Shown piece after piece: positions 20,521 to 30,401 of a DNA stretch of 64,000 nt. Within the stretch, counting starts at the first letter, position 1, and each line of letters starts with the position of its first letter. Origin of the DNA: Massilia sp. METH4 (GTDB lineage Bacteria; Pseudomonadota; Gammaproteobacteria; Burkholderiales; Burkholderiaceae_D); NCBI RefSeq assembly GCF_037094685.1, contig NZ_CP146614.1, forward strand, positions 6,138,001-6,202,000, written 5' to 3'. The translations under genes were made by a program, and so were the position numbers. The notes under the pieces were generated by a model. It saw only the letters and a list, made by a program, of their open reading frames with translations, did not search any database and was not told the origin of the DNA.

Positions 20521-21567
20521 TTACCAACCCCGCGCCGCGGTCTCGCTGTCGTACAGCCGCCCATCCATCGTGAAGCGCTGCACTTCCAGGTTGCCCTCTT
20601 CGACGGCGGCGGCGTAGATGAACTGCCCGGCCACCGCCAGCACCGCGCGGCGCCGGGTCAGCCGGACCGGCGCGCTCCAGGCGCCGCGCCGCGGCCGCGC
20701 GATCATCCACAGCGCCCCTTCGCCATCGGCGCAGGCCAGGTACTCCGCGCCGTCGCGCGCATGGCTCCACAGCAGGCGCGCGCCGGCCACCGGCGCCACG
20801 GGCTGCGGCAGCGTGTTCCCGCCGCGGTACACGACGATGCCCTCGCCCGCCACATACAGGTCGGGCACGTTCGGCATCGTGCCGGGTGCCAGCAGCACGC
20901 TGCGCGTGTGCGGCGGCAGGTCCCGATAGCCCAGGTCCACGCCCCAGCCGAAGGGATCGCGCAGCGGCGTGAAGCGCAACGTACTGGCCTTGCCTTCGGC
21001 ATGCAGGCTCCACACGCCCGGCTGCCGGAAGCTGCCGATCGCGTGCGCGGCACCGGGCGGCAGCCGCAGCGCCCGCAGCGTGCCCGGCGCGGCGGCGTTG
21101 CAGTACCAGTTCTGTACACCCTGCGCGGCCGCCGTTTCGATCAGCAGCAGCGGCGGCGCACCGGCCTGCAACAGGCCGAACTTGAGCCGCTTCACGCCCG
21201 CGTTCGAGGGCAGGCCGGGAGCGGCCGGCAGGTGCCGGAGCGTTTCCGCCCAGCCAGCCATGTCGTGCCCGGCCGGCAGGCCGGTACCGCAATGCAGGGT
21301 GCTCGCCCCTGCCGCATTGCGTACCGACAGGGCGACGGCAATCGTCCCATCCGGAGCCTGGCGCACATCGGCGCAATGAGACGTGCCGCCGCCGGGCAAG
21401 GCTTCCGTCAGGTCGGCATCGTGCCATGCCGCGGCGCCCTGGCGTTGTACCAGGCGCAGGCGCCCGGACCGGTCGACGCCGGCGAGCAGCGGCTCGCCCG
21501 CCGCGCCGCGGACGATGAACAGCGGCCGGCGCGCCGTTGCGCCGGCATACAGGAACAGGTTTGCCAT
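20521..21567 (-). CDS. Uncharacterised 348-residue protein
   Basis: I do not recognise this protein. It has no signal peptide or membrane segment and starts MANLFLYAGATARRPLFIVR. The composition is Ala/Gly/Leu/Arg-rich with many short strand-turn patterns (for example DLYVAGEGIVVYRGG, YLACADGEGALWMI, FIYAAAVEEGNLEVQRF), which would fit a beta-propeller or other repeated beta fold, but no family motif is clear. It follows the 238-residue gene with a 10-base gap, so the two are probably one operon, divergent from the nSTAND1 regulator. Function unknown. Confidence 0.65.
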   Translation of the reverse strand: MANLFLYAGATARRPLFIVRGAAGEPLLAGVDRSGRLRLVQRQGAAAWHDADLTEALPGGGTSHCADVRQAPDGTIAVALSVRNAAGASTLHCGTGLPAGHDMAGWAETLRHLPAAPGLPSNAGVKRLKFGLLQAGAPPLLLIETAAAQGVQNWYCNAAAPGTLRALRLPPGAAHAIGSFRQPGVWSLHAEGKASTLRFTPLRDPFGWGVDLGYRDLPPHTRSVLLAPGTMPNVPDLYVAGEGIVVYRGGNTLPQPVAPVAGARLLWSHARDGAEYLACADGEGALWMIARPRRGAWSAPVRLTRRRAVLAVAGQFIYAAAVEEGNLEVQRFTMDGRLYDSETAARGW

Positions 21568-21577
21568 CGCCGCACTG

Positions 21578-22294
21578 TTACATATATGCTAACTGCGCGC
21601 AATGCTGGGCCAGTGGCGGTTCGATCGCCGCGGCCAGGCGGCTCACCAGCTGGTCTTGCACCGCCGCGAGGCTCGCGCCGCCGCGGTCCCATTCGCGCGT
21701 GACGCGGCGCACATCCAGCAGGCGTCCCAGGGGATCGGCACTGATATAGGGGCCGGTGCGGCCGTCGTCGGCTCGGGGCGGCATGCGGTTTGCGCGGGTG
21801 ATCAAGTTCGCCCGGCCGGCGGCGGTGACCACCAGTTGCAGGCGCAGTGACCAGCGCAGCGTCAGCCTGGCCCAGCCGGTGCCCAGGTCGCAGGCGGCTT
21901 CGGAAACCGCGTCGCGCTCGCAGCGCGTCTGCACGGCGTGCAGGTCGACGGTCAGGCGCGGCACCCCGGCCATGTCCGGCTGTTCGGACACGATCACGTC
22001 GTACCGGTGTTCCAGTTCGGAGGAGCGGCGGTGGGCCACCTCTCCTTCCGTTTGCCACGTCACCAGCTGGTGATCGCGCCAGCTCCAGCCGCGCGCCGTG
22101 GACACGAAACGGGGCTCGTCCGCCGCCCCGGACCGCTCGCATTCGCAGCCGGAAGGATCGACGATCGCTCCTTGCGGCAGTGCCAGCGCGACCGGCCAGG
22201 CGTCGAGACGCACCTGCAAGGCATCCACCAGCAGCGGCTTCAAGTAGCGTCGCGAGAATTCCTCAGCGTCAACGAGCGAGTTAAATTTTGCCAT
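21578..22294 (-). CDS. Uncharacterised 238-residue protein
   Basis: I do not recognise this protein. It begins MAKFNSLVDAEEFSRRYLKP and has no signal peptide, membrane segment or nucleotide-binding motif. It is rich in Arg and Ala with several amphipathic strand-like stretches (ARLTLRWSLRLQLVVTAAG, YDVIVSEQPDMAGVPRLTVDLH). It starts 145 bases from the divergent nSTAND1 regulator and leads the two-gene unit with the 348-residue gene. It could be a target of that regulator. Function unknown. Confidence 0.6.
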   Translation of the reverse strand: MAKFNSLVDAEEFSRRYLKPLLVDALQVRLDAWPVALALPQGAIVDPSGCECERSGAADEPRFVSTARGWSWRDHQLVTWQTEGEVAHRRSSELEHRYDVIVSEQPDMAGVPRLTVDLHAVQTRCERDAVSEAACDLGTGWARLTLRWSLRLQLVVTAAGRANLITRANRMPPRADDGRTGPYISADPLGRLLDVRRVTREWDRGGASLAAVQDQLVSRLAAAIEPPLAQHCAQLAYM

Positions 22295-22320
22295 CTATTT
22301 GATTTGAAGAAATGTTAAGA

Positions 22321-22389
22321 TTGATGTCGATCAATTGGCAAAACTGTATCCAAGGCGTGCTTCGGGCGCCTTCCGGAAACCTTCCGGAA
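22321..22389. promoter_or_regulatory. Candidate operator sites between divergent genes
   Basis: The 145-base divergent spacer holds an inverted repeat TTGAT-GTCG-ATCAA (22321-22334) and two identical copies of CTTCCGGAA (22370-22378 and 22381-22389), each containing the palindrome TTCCGGAA and spaced 11 bases apart, one helical turn. This layout fits side-by-side binding of a winged-helix regulator such as the adjacent gene product. Inference only. Confidence 0.45.
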
Positions 22390-22439
22390 TACTCAAGTCG
22401 TTGATTCGCATAGAAAAATAATTTTGGGGTGGCGATCGG

Positions 22440-25400
22440 ATGAATCACCGCGGGTTTCGCTTCGGCGACTGGCAAGTGGAGGTGGCAGGCAATGCCCTGC
22501 GCATGGGGGAGACGCGCGTGCCGCTCGAACCCCGTGCCATGGACGTGCTGCGCTACCTCTGCCGGCACCCCCATGCCGTGATTCCGCCCGAGGAAATCCT
22601 CCAAAAATGCTGGGGCACCGCCGAGCTGGGAGACAACCCGGTGCACAAGGCGATCGCGCAATTGCGCAAGGCGCTTGGCGATTCCAGCACTGATCCACGA
22701 TATATCGAAACGGTGCGCAAGCGCGGCTACCGGGCCATCGCCGAGGTGGTGGAAGAGGAAGCGCCCCCAGGCGCCTGGGAAGACGGCTCGCCGTTCCGGG
22801 GCCTGGCCGCGTTCGAGGAACACCATGCCGCGATCTTCTTCGGGCGCCTCCAGGCAGCCACCCGGCTGCGCCAGACGGTGCTGGACCAGGTGAGCGGCGG
22901 CTGCGCCATGGCCCTGGTGCTGGGCGCTTCGGGTTCCGGAAAGACGTCGCTGGTGCGCGCCGGCCTGCTGCCGCAGTTGACGGTCCCGAACGGCGGCCTG
23001 GTCGCCCTTGACTGCACATTGCACATGGATTGCGCAGACTTGGGCGGCAGCGGCCTGCTCGGCGCGCTCGCCGCCGTGCTGCTCGATGCCGAGCGCGATG
23101 CCGTGCTGCTGTTCGACGGCGCGGACGCCGCCTCCCTGGGCCGGCGCTTGCGCGAAGAGCCGGCCGCCATCGCGGCGCAGCTCGCCGTGCACGGGCCCGC
23201 CCGGCTGGCCGTGTTCGTCGACCGCCTGGAAGCGGTGTTCCGCGCCGCCGACACGGCTGCCGAACGGGCGGCATTCTTCCACGCGCTGGACCGGCTGGCC
23301 CGCGCCAATGTGCTGGTGGTGCTGGCCTGCCGCAACGATTTTTATCCCGAACTGATGGCCGTGCCGGAGATGATGGCGTTGAAGACGCGCGGCGGCCATT
23401 TCGACGTGGAGCCGCCCGACGGCGCCGCCATCGCGCAGATGGTGCGCGAACCGGCGCGCGCCGCCCGGCTCGTCTTCGAGCGCGATGCGGAAAGCGGCGC
23501 GGGCCTGGACGACGTGCTGTGCGACGCCGCCCGCGCGAGCCCGGATGCGCTGCCGCTGCTGCAATACTGCCTGGACGAGCTGTATCGCCAGCGCGGCGAG
23601 GAAGGCTTGCTGCGCTTCGACGTCTTCCGCCGGCTTGGCGGCATCGAAGGCGCGCTGGGCGTGCGTGCCGAGCAGGTCGTGGCGGCGCTGCCGGCCGCGC
23701 AGCAGGCCGCGCTGCCGAACGTGCTGTCGCTGCTGGTGGCCGTGGGCGACGAGCAGAACGCCGTCACCGCGCGGCGCCCGGCCTGGTCGGCGCTGGCCAC
23801 CGAGGCCGCGCGCGACCTGGTGCGGGCGCTGGTCGAAGCCCGCCTGTTCGTCAGCGAACTGAGTGGCGAGGTGGCCAGCTTCGGCGTAACGCATGAAGCC
23901 TTGCTGCGGCGGTGGCCGCGCGTCGCCGACTGGATCGAGCGGCACCGGCAGGATCTGCAACTGCGTACCCGGCTGACGGCGCAGGCCGAGCGCTGGGCGG
24001 CCGGCGGCAGGCCGAAGGACCTGCTGCTGCCGCCCGGCAGCCAGGTCAATGCGGCGCGCGGCCTGCTGGCGGCCAGCGAGGTGACGCTGTCCCCGGTCGC
24101 ACGCGAGTACGTCGAGCGCTCCGTGAGCCGGGCGAGGCTGGGCGAGCGGATACGCCTGGGCGTCATGGCCGTGATCGGGATGCTGGCGGTACTGGCCGCG
24201 GGACTGGGTTCGCTGGCCCGCTCGGCGCAACAGGAGGCCGAGCAGCGCCGCGCCGATGCCGAAGGCTTGATGGGCTTCATGCTCGGCGACTTCGCCGACA
24301 AGCTGCGGCCGCTGGGGCGGCTCGAATTGCTCGATGATGTCAGCAAGCGGGCCCTCGCCTATCTGGCCGATGACCGGGATGACGGGCATTCGCAGGCCGC
24401 GCTCCAGCGGGCCAAGGCGCTGCAGGTCATCGCCGAGGTCGACATCGCGCGGGGCAAGCCCGATGAGGCAAGAACGGCGCTGGTGGCGGCGCGGGGCATC
24501 CTCGAGCGACTGCTTCGGCAGGCGCCGGACGACAGGGCCGCGCTGAAGGCGCAGGGCGCCGTAGCGTTCTGGCTGGGCGAGATTCATCGCAACCGGGACG
24601 AATGGGCCGCCGCGCTGGAATATTTGCAGCAATATCGGGCGTTGAGCCAGAAGCTTGTGGAGCTTGCCCCGGCGGACGTGGCATCTCGGCTCGAGCTGTC
24701 CTACGCACATAATGGCATCGGTACCGTTTTGATGGGACTGCGGGATTTCACAGGCGCCAGTACAGCATTCAAGGAATCGATTCGAATGAAGCGCGCTGCG
24801 ATTGACATGCAGCCAGGCGACGATTCTCGAGTGATGAGTCTTGCCAACAGTTTTTCATGGCTGGCTTCCGCCACCGCTTACAGTGGCAAGCTGGAAGAGG
24901 CGAGGAACTTGTATGAGACCGAGCGGCAGCTGATCAGTGAAGTACTGGAGCGCAATCGCGCGAATGCGGCATGGGGAGTCCGTCTTGCCTCTGCCTCGTC
25001 GCACGTTGCCGAGATGGAGCAGGCCCTCGGCATGTCAAGCAGCCTGGACACATGGCATGACGCACTGAAAATCATGTCGACTTTCGCCGAGATGGACCCC
25101 AGCAATTTGGCGTGGAAGCGCCATTTGTACGTCATCGCGGTCAAATCGGCGTATCTGTCGTCTTTTACCGCGCCATCGAACGCTCTGGCGCAACTCAAGC
25201 GCCTGCGGCAGGCCGTGGCGAATCTACATGCGGCTGACTCATCGCAGGCCGAGCTGAGCCGTTTGGCTGCGCAGGTAGACGTTTATATCGCCAACATCCT
25301 TATCCGCATGAGAGATTTCGACAAGGCTGCACATGTGCTGGATCCCGTTCTCGACAGACTTCGCTCCATGACACCCGCGTCAACAAAGGACATTTCGGTT

Positions 25401-25682
25401 CGCGTCGTACTCGCCAACACACTGCTGGCACGTGCCGATATCCTGCGTGCGCGCGACCAGGAAAAGCAAGCGGAATTGGCCTGCCGCGAGGCGGCCTCCA
25501 TCATGGAACCAATGCGGCAGACCGGTTCCGAATATTTCATCCTTTCCGGCATCGTGCAAGCGCATGACTGCATGGGCACCGGGGAGCTGGCGCACCTCGA
25601 GAGGCAGCGACTACTCGATATGAAGTTTCGCGATCCAGGCTTTTTGCAACATCTATCTTTTGACCAACCACGACTGGAGTAA
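22440..25682 (+). CDS. Membrane-bound winged-helix / nSTAND1 ATPase / TPR regulator
   Basis: A 1080-residue multidomain regulator. Residues about 1-98 form an OmpR/CadC-type winged helix (LEPRAMDVLRYLCRHP, then IETVRKRGYRAI at its end). A junction at about 113 with the nSTAND1 opening SPFRGLAAFEEHHAAIFFGR leads into a STAND NTPase with Walker A GASGSGKTS (162-170). The NTPase region runs to about residue 550. A hydrophobic segment (about 570-592) is followed by a TPR-rich C-terminal half (about 600-1060). If membrane-inserted, the DNA-binding and ATPase parts would be cytoplasmic and the TPR part outside. This is the CadC-like layout with a STAND switch added. Two unknown genes diverge from it and a 51-residue ORF follows 5 bases later. 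Ligand and targets unknown. Confidence 0.85.
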   Translation: MNHRGFRFGDWQVEVAGNALRMGETRVPLEPRAMDVLRYLCRHPHAVIPPEEILQKCWGTAELGDNPVHKAIAQLRKALGDSSTDPRYIETVRKRGYRAIAEVVEEEAPPGAWEDGSPFRGLAAFEEHHAAIFFGRLQAATRLRQTVLDQVSGGCAMALVLGASGSGKTSLVRAGLLPQLTVPNGGLVALDCTLHMDCADLGGSGLLGALAAVLLDAERDAVLLFDGADAASLGRRLREEPAAIAAQLAVHGPARLAVFVDRLEAVFRAADTAAERAAFFHALDRLARANVLVVLACRNDFYPELMAVPEMMALKTRGGHFDVEPPDGAAIAQMVREPARAARLVFERDAESGAGLDDVLCDAARASPDALPLLQYCLDELYRQRGEEGLLRFDVFRRLGGIEGALGVRAEQVVAALPAAQQAALPNVLSLLVAVGDEQNAVTARRPAWSALATEAARDLVRALVEARLFVSELSGEVASFGVTHEALLRRWPRVADWIERHRQDLQLRTRLTAQAERWAAGGRPKDLLLPPGSQVNAARGLLAASEVTLSPVAREYVERSVSRARLGERIRLGVMAVIGMLAVLAAGLGSLARSAQQEAEQRRADAEGLMGFMLGDFADKLRPLGRLELLDDVSKRALAYLADDRDDGHSQAALQRAKALQVIAEVDIARGKPDEARTALVAARGILERLLRQAPDDRAALKAQGAVAFWLGEIHRNRDEWAAALEYLQQYRALSQKLVELAPADVASRLELSYAHNGIGTVLMGLRDFTGASTAFKESIRMKRAAIDMQPGDDSRVMSLANSFSWLASATAYSGKLEEARNLYETERQLISEVLERNRANAAWGVRLASASSHVAEMEQALGMSSSLDTWHDALKIMSTFAEMDPSNLAWKRHLYVIAVKSAYLSSFTAPSNALAQLKRLRQAVANLHAADSSQAELSRLAAQVDVYIANILIRMRDFDKAAHVLDPVLDRLRSMTPASTKDISVRVVLANTLLARADILRARDQEKQAELACREAASIMEPMRQTGSEYFILSGIVQAHDCMGTGELAHLERQRLLDMKFRDPGFLQHLSFDQPRLE

Positions 25683-25687
25683 TAGCA

Positions 25688-25843
25688 ATGACCGACAACA
25701 CCAAAGCCACGCCGGAGAAGACGGAATCGGAAACCAAGAAAGCCCCTGTGCCGCAACCAACCGAGACGACGCCGACCGCGCCAGGGGAGGTATCTGCCAT
25801 GTTGGTTCCTGAATCAGGTAACGATCCGAAGACGCACGGCTGA
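25688..25843 (+). CDS. Small acidic/Pro-Thr-rich ORF with LVPESG tail (51 aa)
   Basis: The ORF starts 5 bases after the nSTAND1 regulator with GGAG upstream, so it is probably co-transcribed. It encodes a hydrophilic, disordered-looking chain rich in T, P, E and K (MTDNTKATPEKTESETKK) and ends in the 14-residue tail MLVPESGNDPKTHG. The same tail, with two substitutions, ends a second ORF at 26015-26266. Codon differences between the two tail sequences are mostly synonymous, which argues that the peptide is selected. Function unknown; a peptide signal, a modified-peptide precursor or an adaptor are all possible. Confidence 0.65.
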   Translation: MTDNTKATPEKTESETKKAPVPQPTETTPTAPGEVSAMLVPESGNDPKTHG

Positions 25844-26014
25844 TCATTCGGCAGGCCACGGCATTGCACGCGTAGCGTTCGGGATCTTCTCCCGCACTAA
25901 CTTAAGCGCTACGCCGAGCGGCGTTCGATACGAACTTTGCCAGCAAAAACATAAAATCACCAAAACTAGACTAGAAAGAAGCTTGAACTGCGCATCTATC
26001 GCATCATCGCGACA

Positions 26015-26266
26015 ATGTTGATCGGCATGTCGGCAACCGTTACCACCTCTGGCACGGTAGCGGCAACCGCCTCCTCGAACTGGTCCGATTTCGAACCGGC
26101 CTCTTCCGGTTGCGATTTCCCAGCCATCGGCACGGATACCGGCTACTGGACATTTGACGAAACAGACGCTGCCTGCTTCGATTTCGGTATGCCGCCTACT
26201 CTCCAGCCTGAAGCTCGTACCATGCTCGTTCCCGAATCCGGTAGCGATCCGAAGACGCAAGGCTGA
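26015..26266 (+). CDS. Second small ORF with LVPESG tail (83 aa)
   Basis: The ORF begins with a hydrophobic stretch (MLIGMSATVTTSGTVAATAS) that could be a signal peptide or membrane anchor, continues through an acidic Trp/Phe/Asp-rich middle with two cysteines, and ends MLVPESGSDPKTQG. That tail matches the tail of the ORF at 25688-25843 at 12 of 14 positions. The ATG at 26015 has no obvious Shine-Dalgarno sequence; the frame stays open upstream to 25970 (KKLELRIYRIIAT) without ATG, GTG or TTG, so the true start, or a start-region lesion, is uncertain. Confidence 0.5.
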   Translation: MLIGMSATVTTSGTVAATASSNWSDFEPASSGCDFPAIGTDTGYWTFDETDAACFDFGMPPTLQPEARTMLVPESGSDPKTQG

Positions 26267-26390
26267 CCGCGTCAGCGGGCGGCGGTTGCATGCTGGCCGA
26301 GGGCGGCTTCCGTTTCCCGCGGTTGAGCGGCGGCGCCGACCGGCGTACCATCGCCATGCACGCCCGTGCACCATCACCACGGAGGAGACG

Positions 26391-26807
26391 ATGACACGCC
26401 ACGTTACGGCCGCAATGGCCGCCATTTCGTCCGCAGTTTCACTTGCCCTGCTTGCCCTGCCCTGCTCCGATGCCCTGGCGCAGCCCGGCGGCATCAAGCG
26501 CACCGTCATCACCCGCGGCGACATCTCGGTGCCGAACCGCGAAGCCGTCGTCGCCCACGTCGAACTGGCGCCCGGCGCCACCGCCGGGCGCCATACCCAT
26601 CCCGGCGATGAAATCAGCTATTTCCTCGATGGCGAGGGCGAGCTGCTGATCGATGGCGCGCCGCCACGGCGCGTGAAGGCCGGCGAAGCGATCATCATTC
26701 CGGCCGGCGTGGTGCACGACGCGCGCAATGCCGGCACCACCACGACGAAGCTGGTCGGCGTATACGTCGTGGAGAAGGGCCAGCCGCTGGCCACGCCGGC
26801 CAAGTAG
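26391..26807 (+). CDS. Secreted small cupin-domain protein
   Basis: A 138-residue single-domain cupin with a signal peptide (cleavage after ALA near residue 30). Cupin motif 1 is GRHTHPGDEISYFLDGEGE with H68, H70 and E74; motif 2 is IIPAGVVHDARN with H109. These would bind one metal ion. ATG at 26391 follows an excellent GGAGGAG. It lies 124 bases behind the second LVPESG ORF. The substrate is unknown; small periplasmic cupins act as isomerases, dioxygenases or metal-binding proteins. Confidence 0.85.
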   Translation: MTRHVTAAMAAISSAVSLALLALPCSDALAQPGGIKRTVITRGDISVPNREAVVAHVELAPGATAGRHTHPGDEISYFLDGEGELLIDGAPPRRVKAGEAIIIPAGVVHDARNAGTTTTKLVGVYVVEKGQPLATPAK

Positions 26808-26892
26808 CTCAGGTCGCCATGCGGCCGGCCGGGAAGGCGATTGGATGTCAACGGTCAGATACAAGAGAAACCACGCCGCGCCGGTTACAAAA

Positions 26893-26963
26893 ACACAACA
26901 GGGACAGTCCCCGAATTTTTACAACACAACACAACAGGGACAGTCCCCGAATTTTTACAACAC
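26893..26963. repeat. 36-bp tandem repeat with GGGACAGTCCC palindrome
   Basis: Two identical 35-base units (26893-26927 and 26929-26963) each carry ACACAACA, the palindrome GGGACAGTCCC and CGAATTTTTACAACAC. The period is 36 bases. They lie in the 404-base gap between the cupin and the glycosyltransferase, where no gene is seen. An 8-bp perfect hairpin CAAGGAGC-ACC-GCTCCTTG follows at 26998-27016. Confidence 0.85.
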
Positions 26964-27067
26964 TTTTTGCAAAAACCGGGGGCGTAGCCGGGGTTTCAAG
27001 GAGCACCGCTCCTTGCCGGCGCAGCGGTTGAGCCATGCATGGCCGTACTCCTACCCCGATTGCGAGG

Positions 27068-27161
27068 AATGTTTCCTTGAAGCGGGGGGCTGGGGAAGGT
27101 GCGATTGCGCCGAGACCCGCTACGCAGGCGCCCCTGCTCTGCCCCGGTTTTTGGAAACATT
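27068..27161. repeat. Long imperfect hairpin upstream of the glycosyltransferase
   Basis: AATGTTTCC at 27068-27076 pairs with GGAAACATT at 27153-27161, and G-rich and C-rich stretches inside (GCGGGG and GCCCCGG) can extend the stem. An inner hairpin GGTGC-GATT-GCGCC lies near 27098. It resembles in plan the long multi-arm hairpins at 47903-48021 and 48923-49035. Confidence 0.45.
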
Positions 27162-27211
27162 TCGGCAAAGCCGGCGATAATCGCGTGATACGAACTCGAC
27201 AGGGGGAAGCG

Positions 27212-28510
27212 ATGCGGATCGGCTTGCAAACCTGGGGCAGCCACGGTGATGTGCGCCCTTTCCTGGCGCTGGCCGAAGGGCTGCGCGGTGCCGGGCATGA
27301 CGTGGTGCTGGTTATCACCTGCGTCGACAGCGATGCGTATGCGCATATTGCCCCGCGTGCCGGGCTGGATATCCGCGTCGTGGCGTCGCCGGTGCTCGGC
27401 CCGAAGGATGCCGGCAAAGTCGGCGCCACGGTGTTCGATACGTCCGACCCGATGAAGCAGATGGCGAAGATCCTGCGGCTGTGCTTCACGCCCGTCGAGG
27501 AGCCGATGTTCGCCGCCGCCCAGCGCCTGTGCGCGGAGTGCGACCTCCTGATCGGGCACTTCTTCATGCATCCGCTGCGCGCCGCGGCCGAGCTGGCCGG
27601 GCGCCCTTATGCCAGCGTGATGCTGTCGCACGGCGGCATCCCCAGCGCCCATGACCACCCGATGAGCAGCCTGGGGCCAGCGTCCCTGGGCAAGCGCCTG
27701 CTGTGGTGGGTGACGCGGCTGGCCATCAACCGCGCCCTGAAAGCCGACACGAACGCGCTGCGCCAGCGCGTGGGCTTGCCGCCGGTGCGGGACATGATCG
27801 ATGACGTATGGCTGTCACGAGAGTTGACGCTGGTGGCGGTGAGCCCGAGCATCGCGGTGCAGCAGCCCGACTGGCCGCCCGCCGTGCGCTTGACCGGTTT
27901 CCTCGACATGCCCAATCTCGCCATGGAGGGCACCGTACCGCCGGACCTGCAAGCCTTCCTGGCCGCGGGCGAACCGCCCGTCTACATGACGCTGGGCAGC
28001 TGGATGCCGGCCGATCCCGGCTGGCAGCGCCAGACGCTCGAACTGTTGACCGAGGCGGCGCGGCTGGCGGGCTGCCGGGCGATCATCCAGAGCGCCGACG
28101 CGGCAGGCTGCGGTTTCACGTCATCGGCGCAAGTGCTGTACGTGCAGGCGGCGCCGCACCAGGCGGTGTTCCCGCACTGCTGCGCCGTGCTGCACCATGG
28201 CGGCGCGGGCACCACGCAATCGGCCACGCTGGCCGGCAAGCCATCCATCGTGGTCGCCCATATCAGCGAACAGGAACATTGGGGACGCGAGCTGCACCGG
28301 CTCGGCATGGCCGGCAAGCCGGTTCACCGCCGCAAGGCGACGGCAGCCAACCTGGCAAAGCTGATCCGGCAGGTGCGCGGCACCCCGGCCATGGCGGATG
28401 CCGCCGCGGCCGTGGGCACGGCGATGCGCAAGGAAAATGGGGTGGCAACGGCGGTCGATCTGATCGGCCGCGTTTTTGGAAAGGCGGAGCCGCGCGCCGC
28501 GGCGCGCTGA
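27212..28510 (+). CDS. UDP-glycosyltransferase, GT1/MGT type
   Basis: A 432-residue GT-B fold glycosyltransferase of the UGT/MGT family that glycosylates small molecules or lipids. The N-terminal GLQTWGSHGDVRPFLALA is the typical acceptor-domain start, and the C-terminal nucleotide-sugar motif reads AVLHHGGAGTTQSATLAGKPSIVVAH. The ATG at 27212 has AGGGGGAAG just upstream; a longer frame to 27035 runs through repeats and is rejected. It converges on prfC with 16 bases between stops. Acceptor unknown; rhamnolipid, sterol or antibiotic-type acceptors are possible for this family. Confidence 0.88.
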   Translation: MRIGLQTWGSHGDVRPFLALAEGLRGAGHDVVLVITCVDSDAYAHIAPRAGLDIRVVASPVLGPKDAGKVGATVFDTSDPMKQMAKILRLCFTPVEEPMFAAAQRLCAECDLLIGHFFMHPLRAAAELAGRPYASVMLSHGGIPSAHDHPMSSLGPASLGKRLLWWVTRLAINRALKADTNALRQRVGLPPVRDMIDDVWLSRELTLVAVSPSIAVQQPDWPPAVRLTGFLDMPNLAMEGTVPPDLQAFLAAGEPPVYMTLGSWMPADPGWQRQTLELLTEAARLAGCRAIIQSADAAGCGFTSSAQVLYVQAAPHQAVFPHCCAVLHHGGAGTTQSATLAGKPSIVVAHISEQEHWGRELHRLGMAGKPVHRRKATAANLAKLIRQVRGTPAMADAAAAVGTAMRKENGVATAVDLIGRVFGKAEPRAAAR

Positions 28511-28526
28511 CTCCGCCCGGCAGCCG

Positions 28527-30203
<1,677 letters not shown>

Positions 30204-30318
30204 GGTGGCGGCCAACGGTACGGCTCGACGGAAAACCGTGGATTTTACCGTTTTTTGGGTGTGGCCGGGCCAAATTGACGATACAGGGACGTACGCGGCA
30301 ACAAGTTGGCACGGGAGA

Positions 30319-30375
30319 ACCGGTGTCGTACACCTTTTCCGGGTGAACCATCCAGAAAAGGTGTACGACACCGGT
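30319..30375. repeat. Perfect 21-bp inverted repeat, GGTGTCGTACACC type
   Basis: Arms 30319-30339 and 30355-30375 are perfect complements around a 15-base loop. Each arm contains GGTGTCGTACACC, itself a palindrome of the same pattern as those at 20340-20419. It lies between pilY1 and prfC. Confidence 0.85.
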
Positions 30376-30401
30376 GTTCGTCTGCAAATTACTGCGTGCC
30401 C

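Noticed and set aside
15666..20564. Minus-strand open frame of 1632 codons antisense to gcvTHP
   Set aside because: It is a shadow of high-GC codon use: His/Arg/Gln/Val-rich, no domain, and it covers the riboswitch and three certain genes.
25844..26581. Minus-strand frame opposite the small tailed ORFs and cupin
   Set aside because: No motif, poor start context, and it overlaps a well-supported cupin gene on the other strand.
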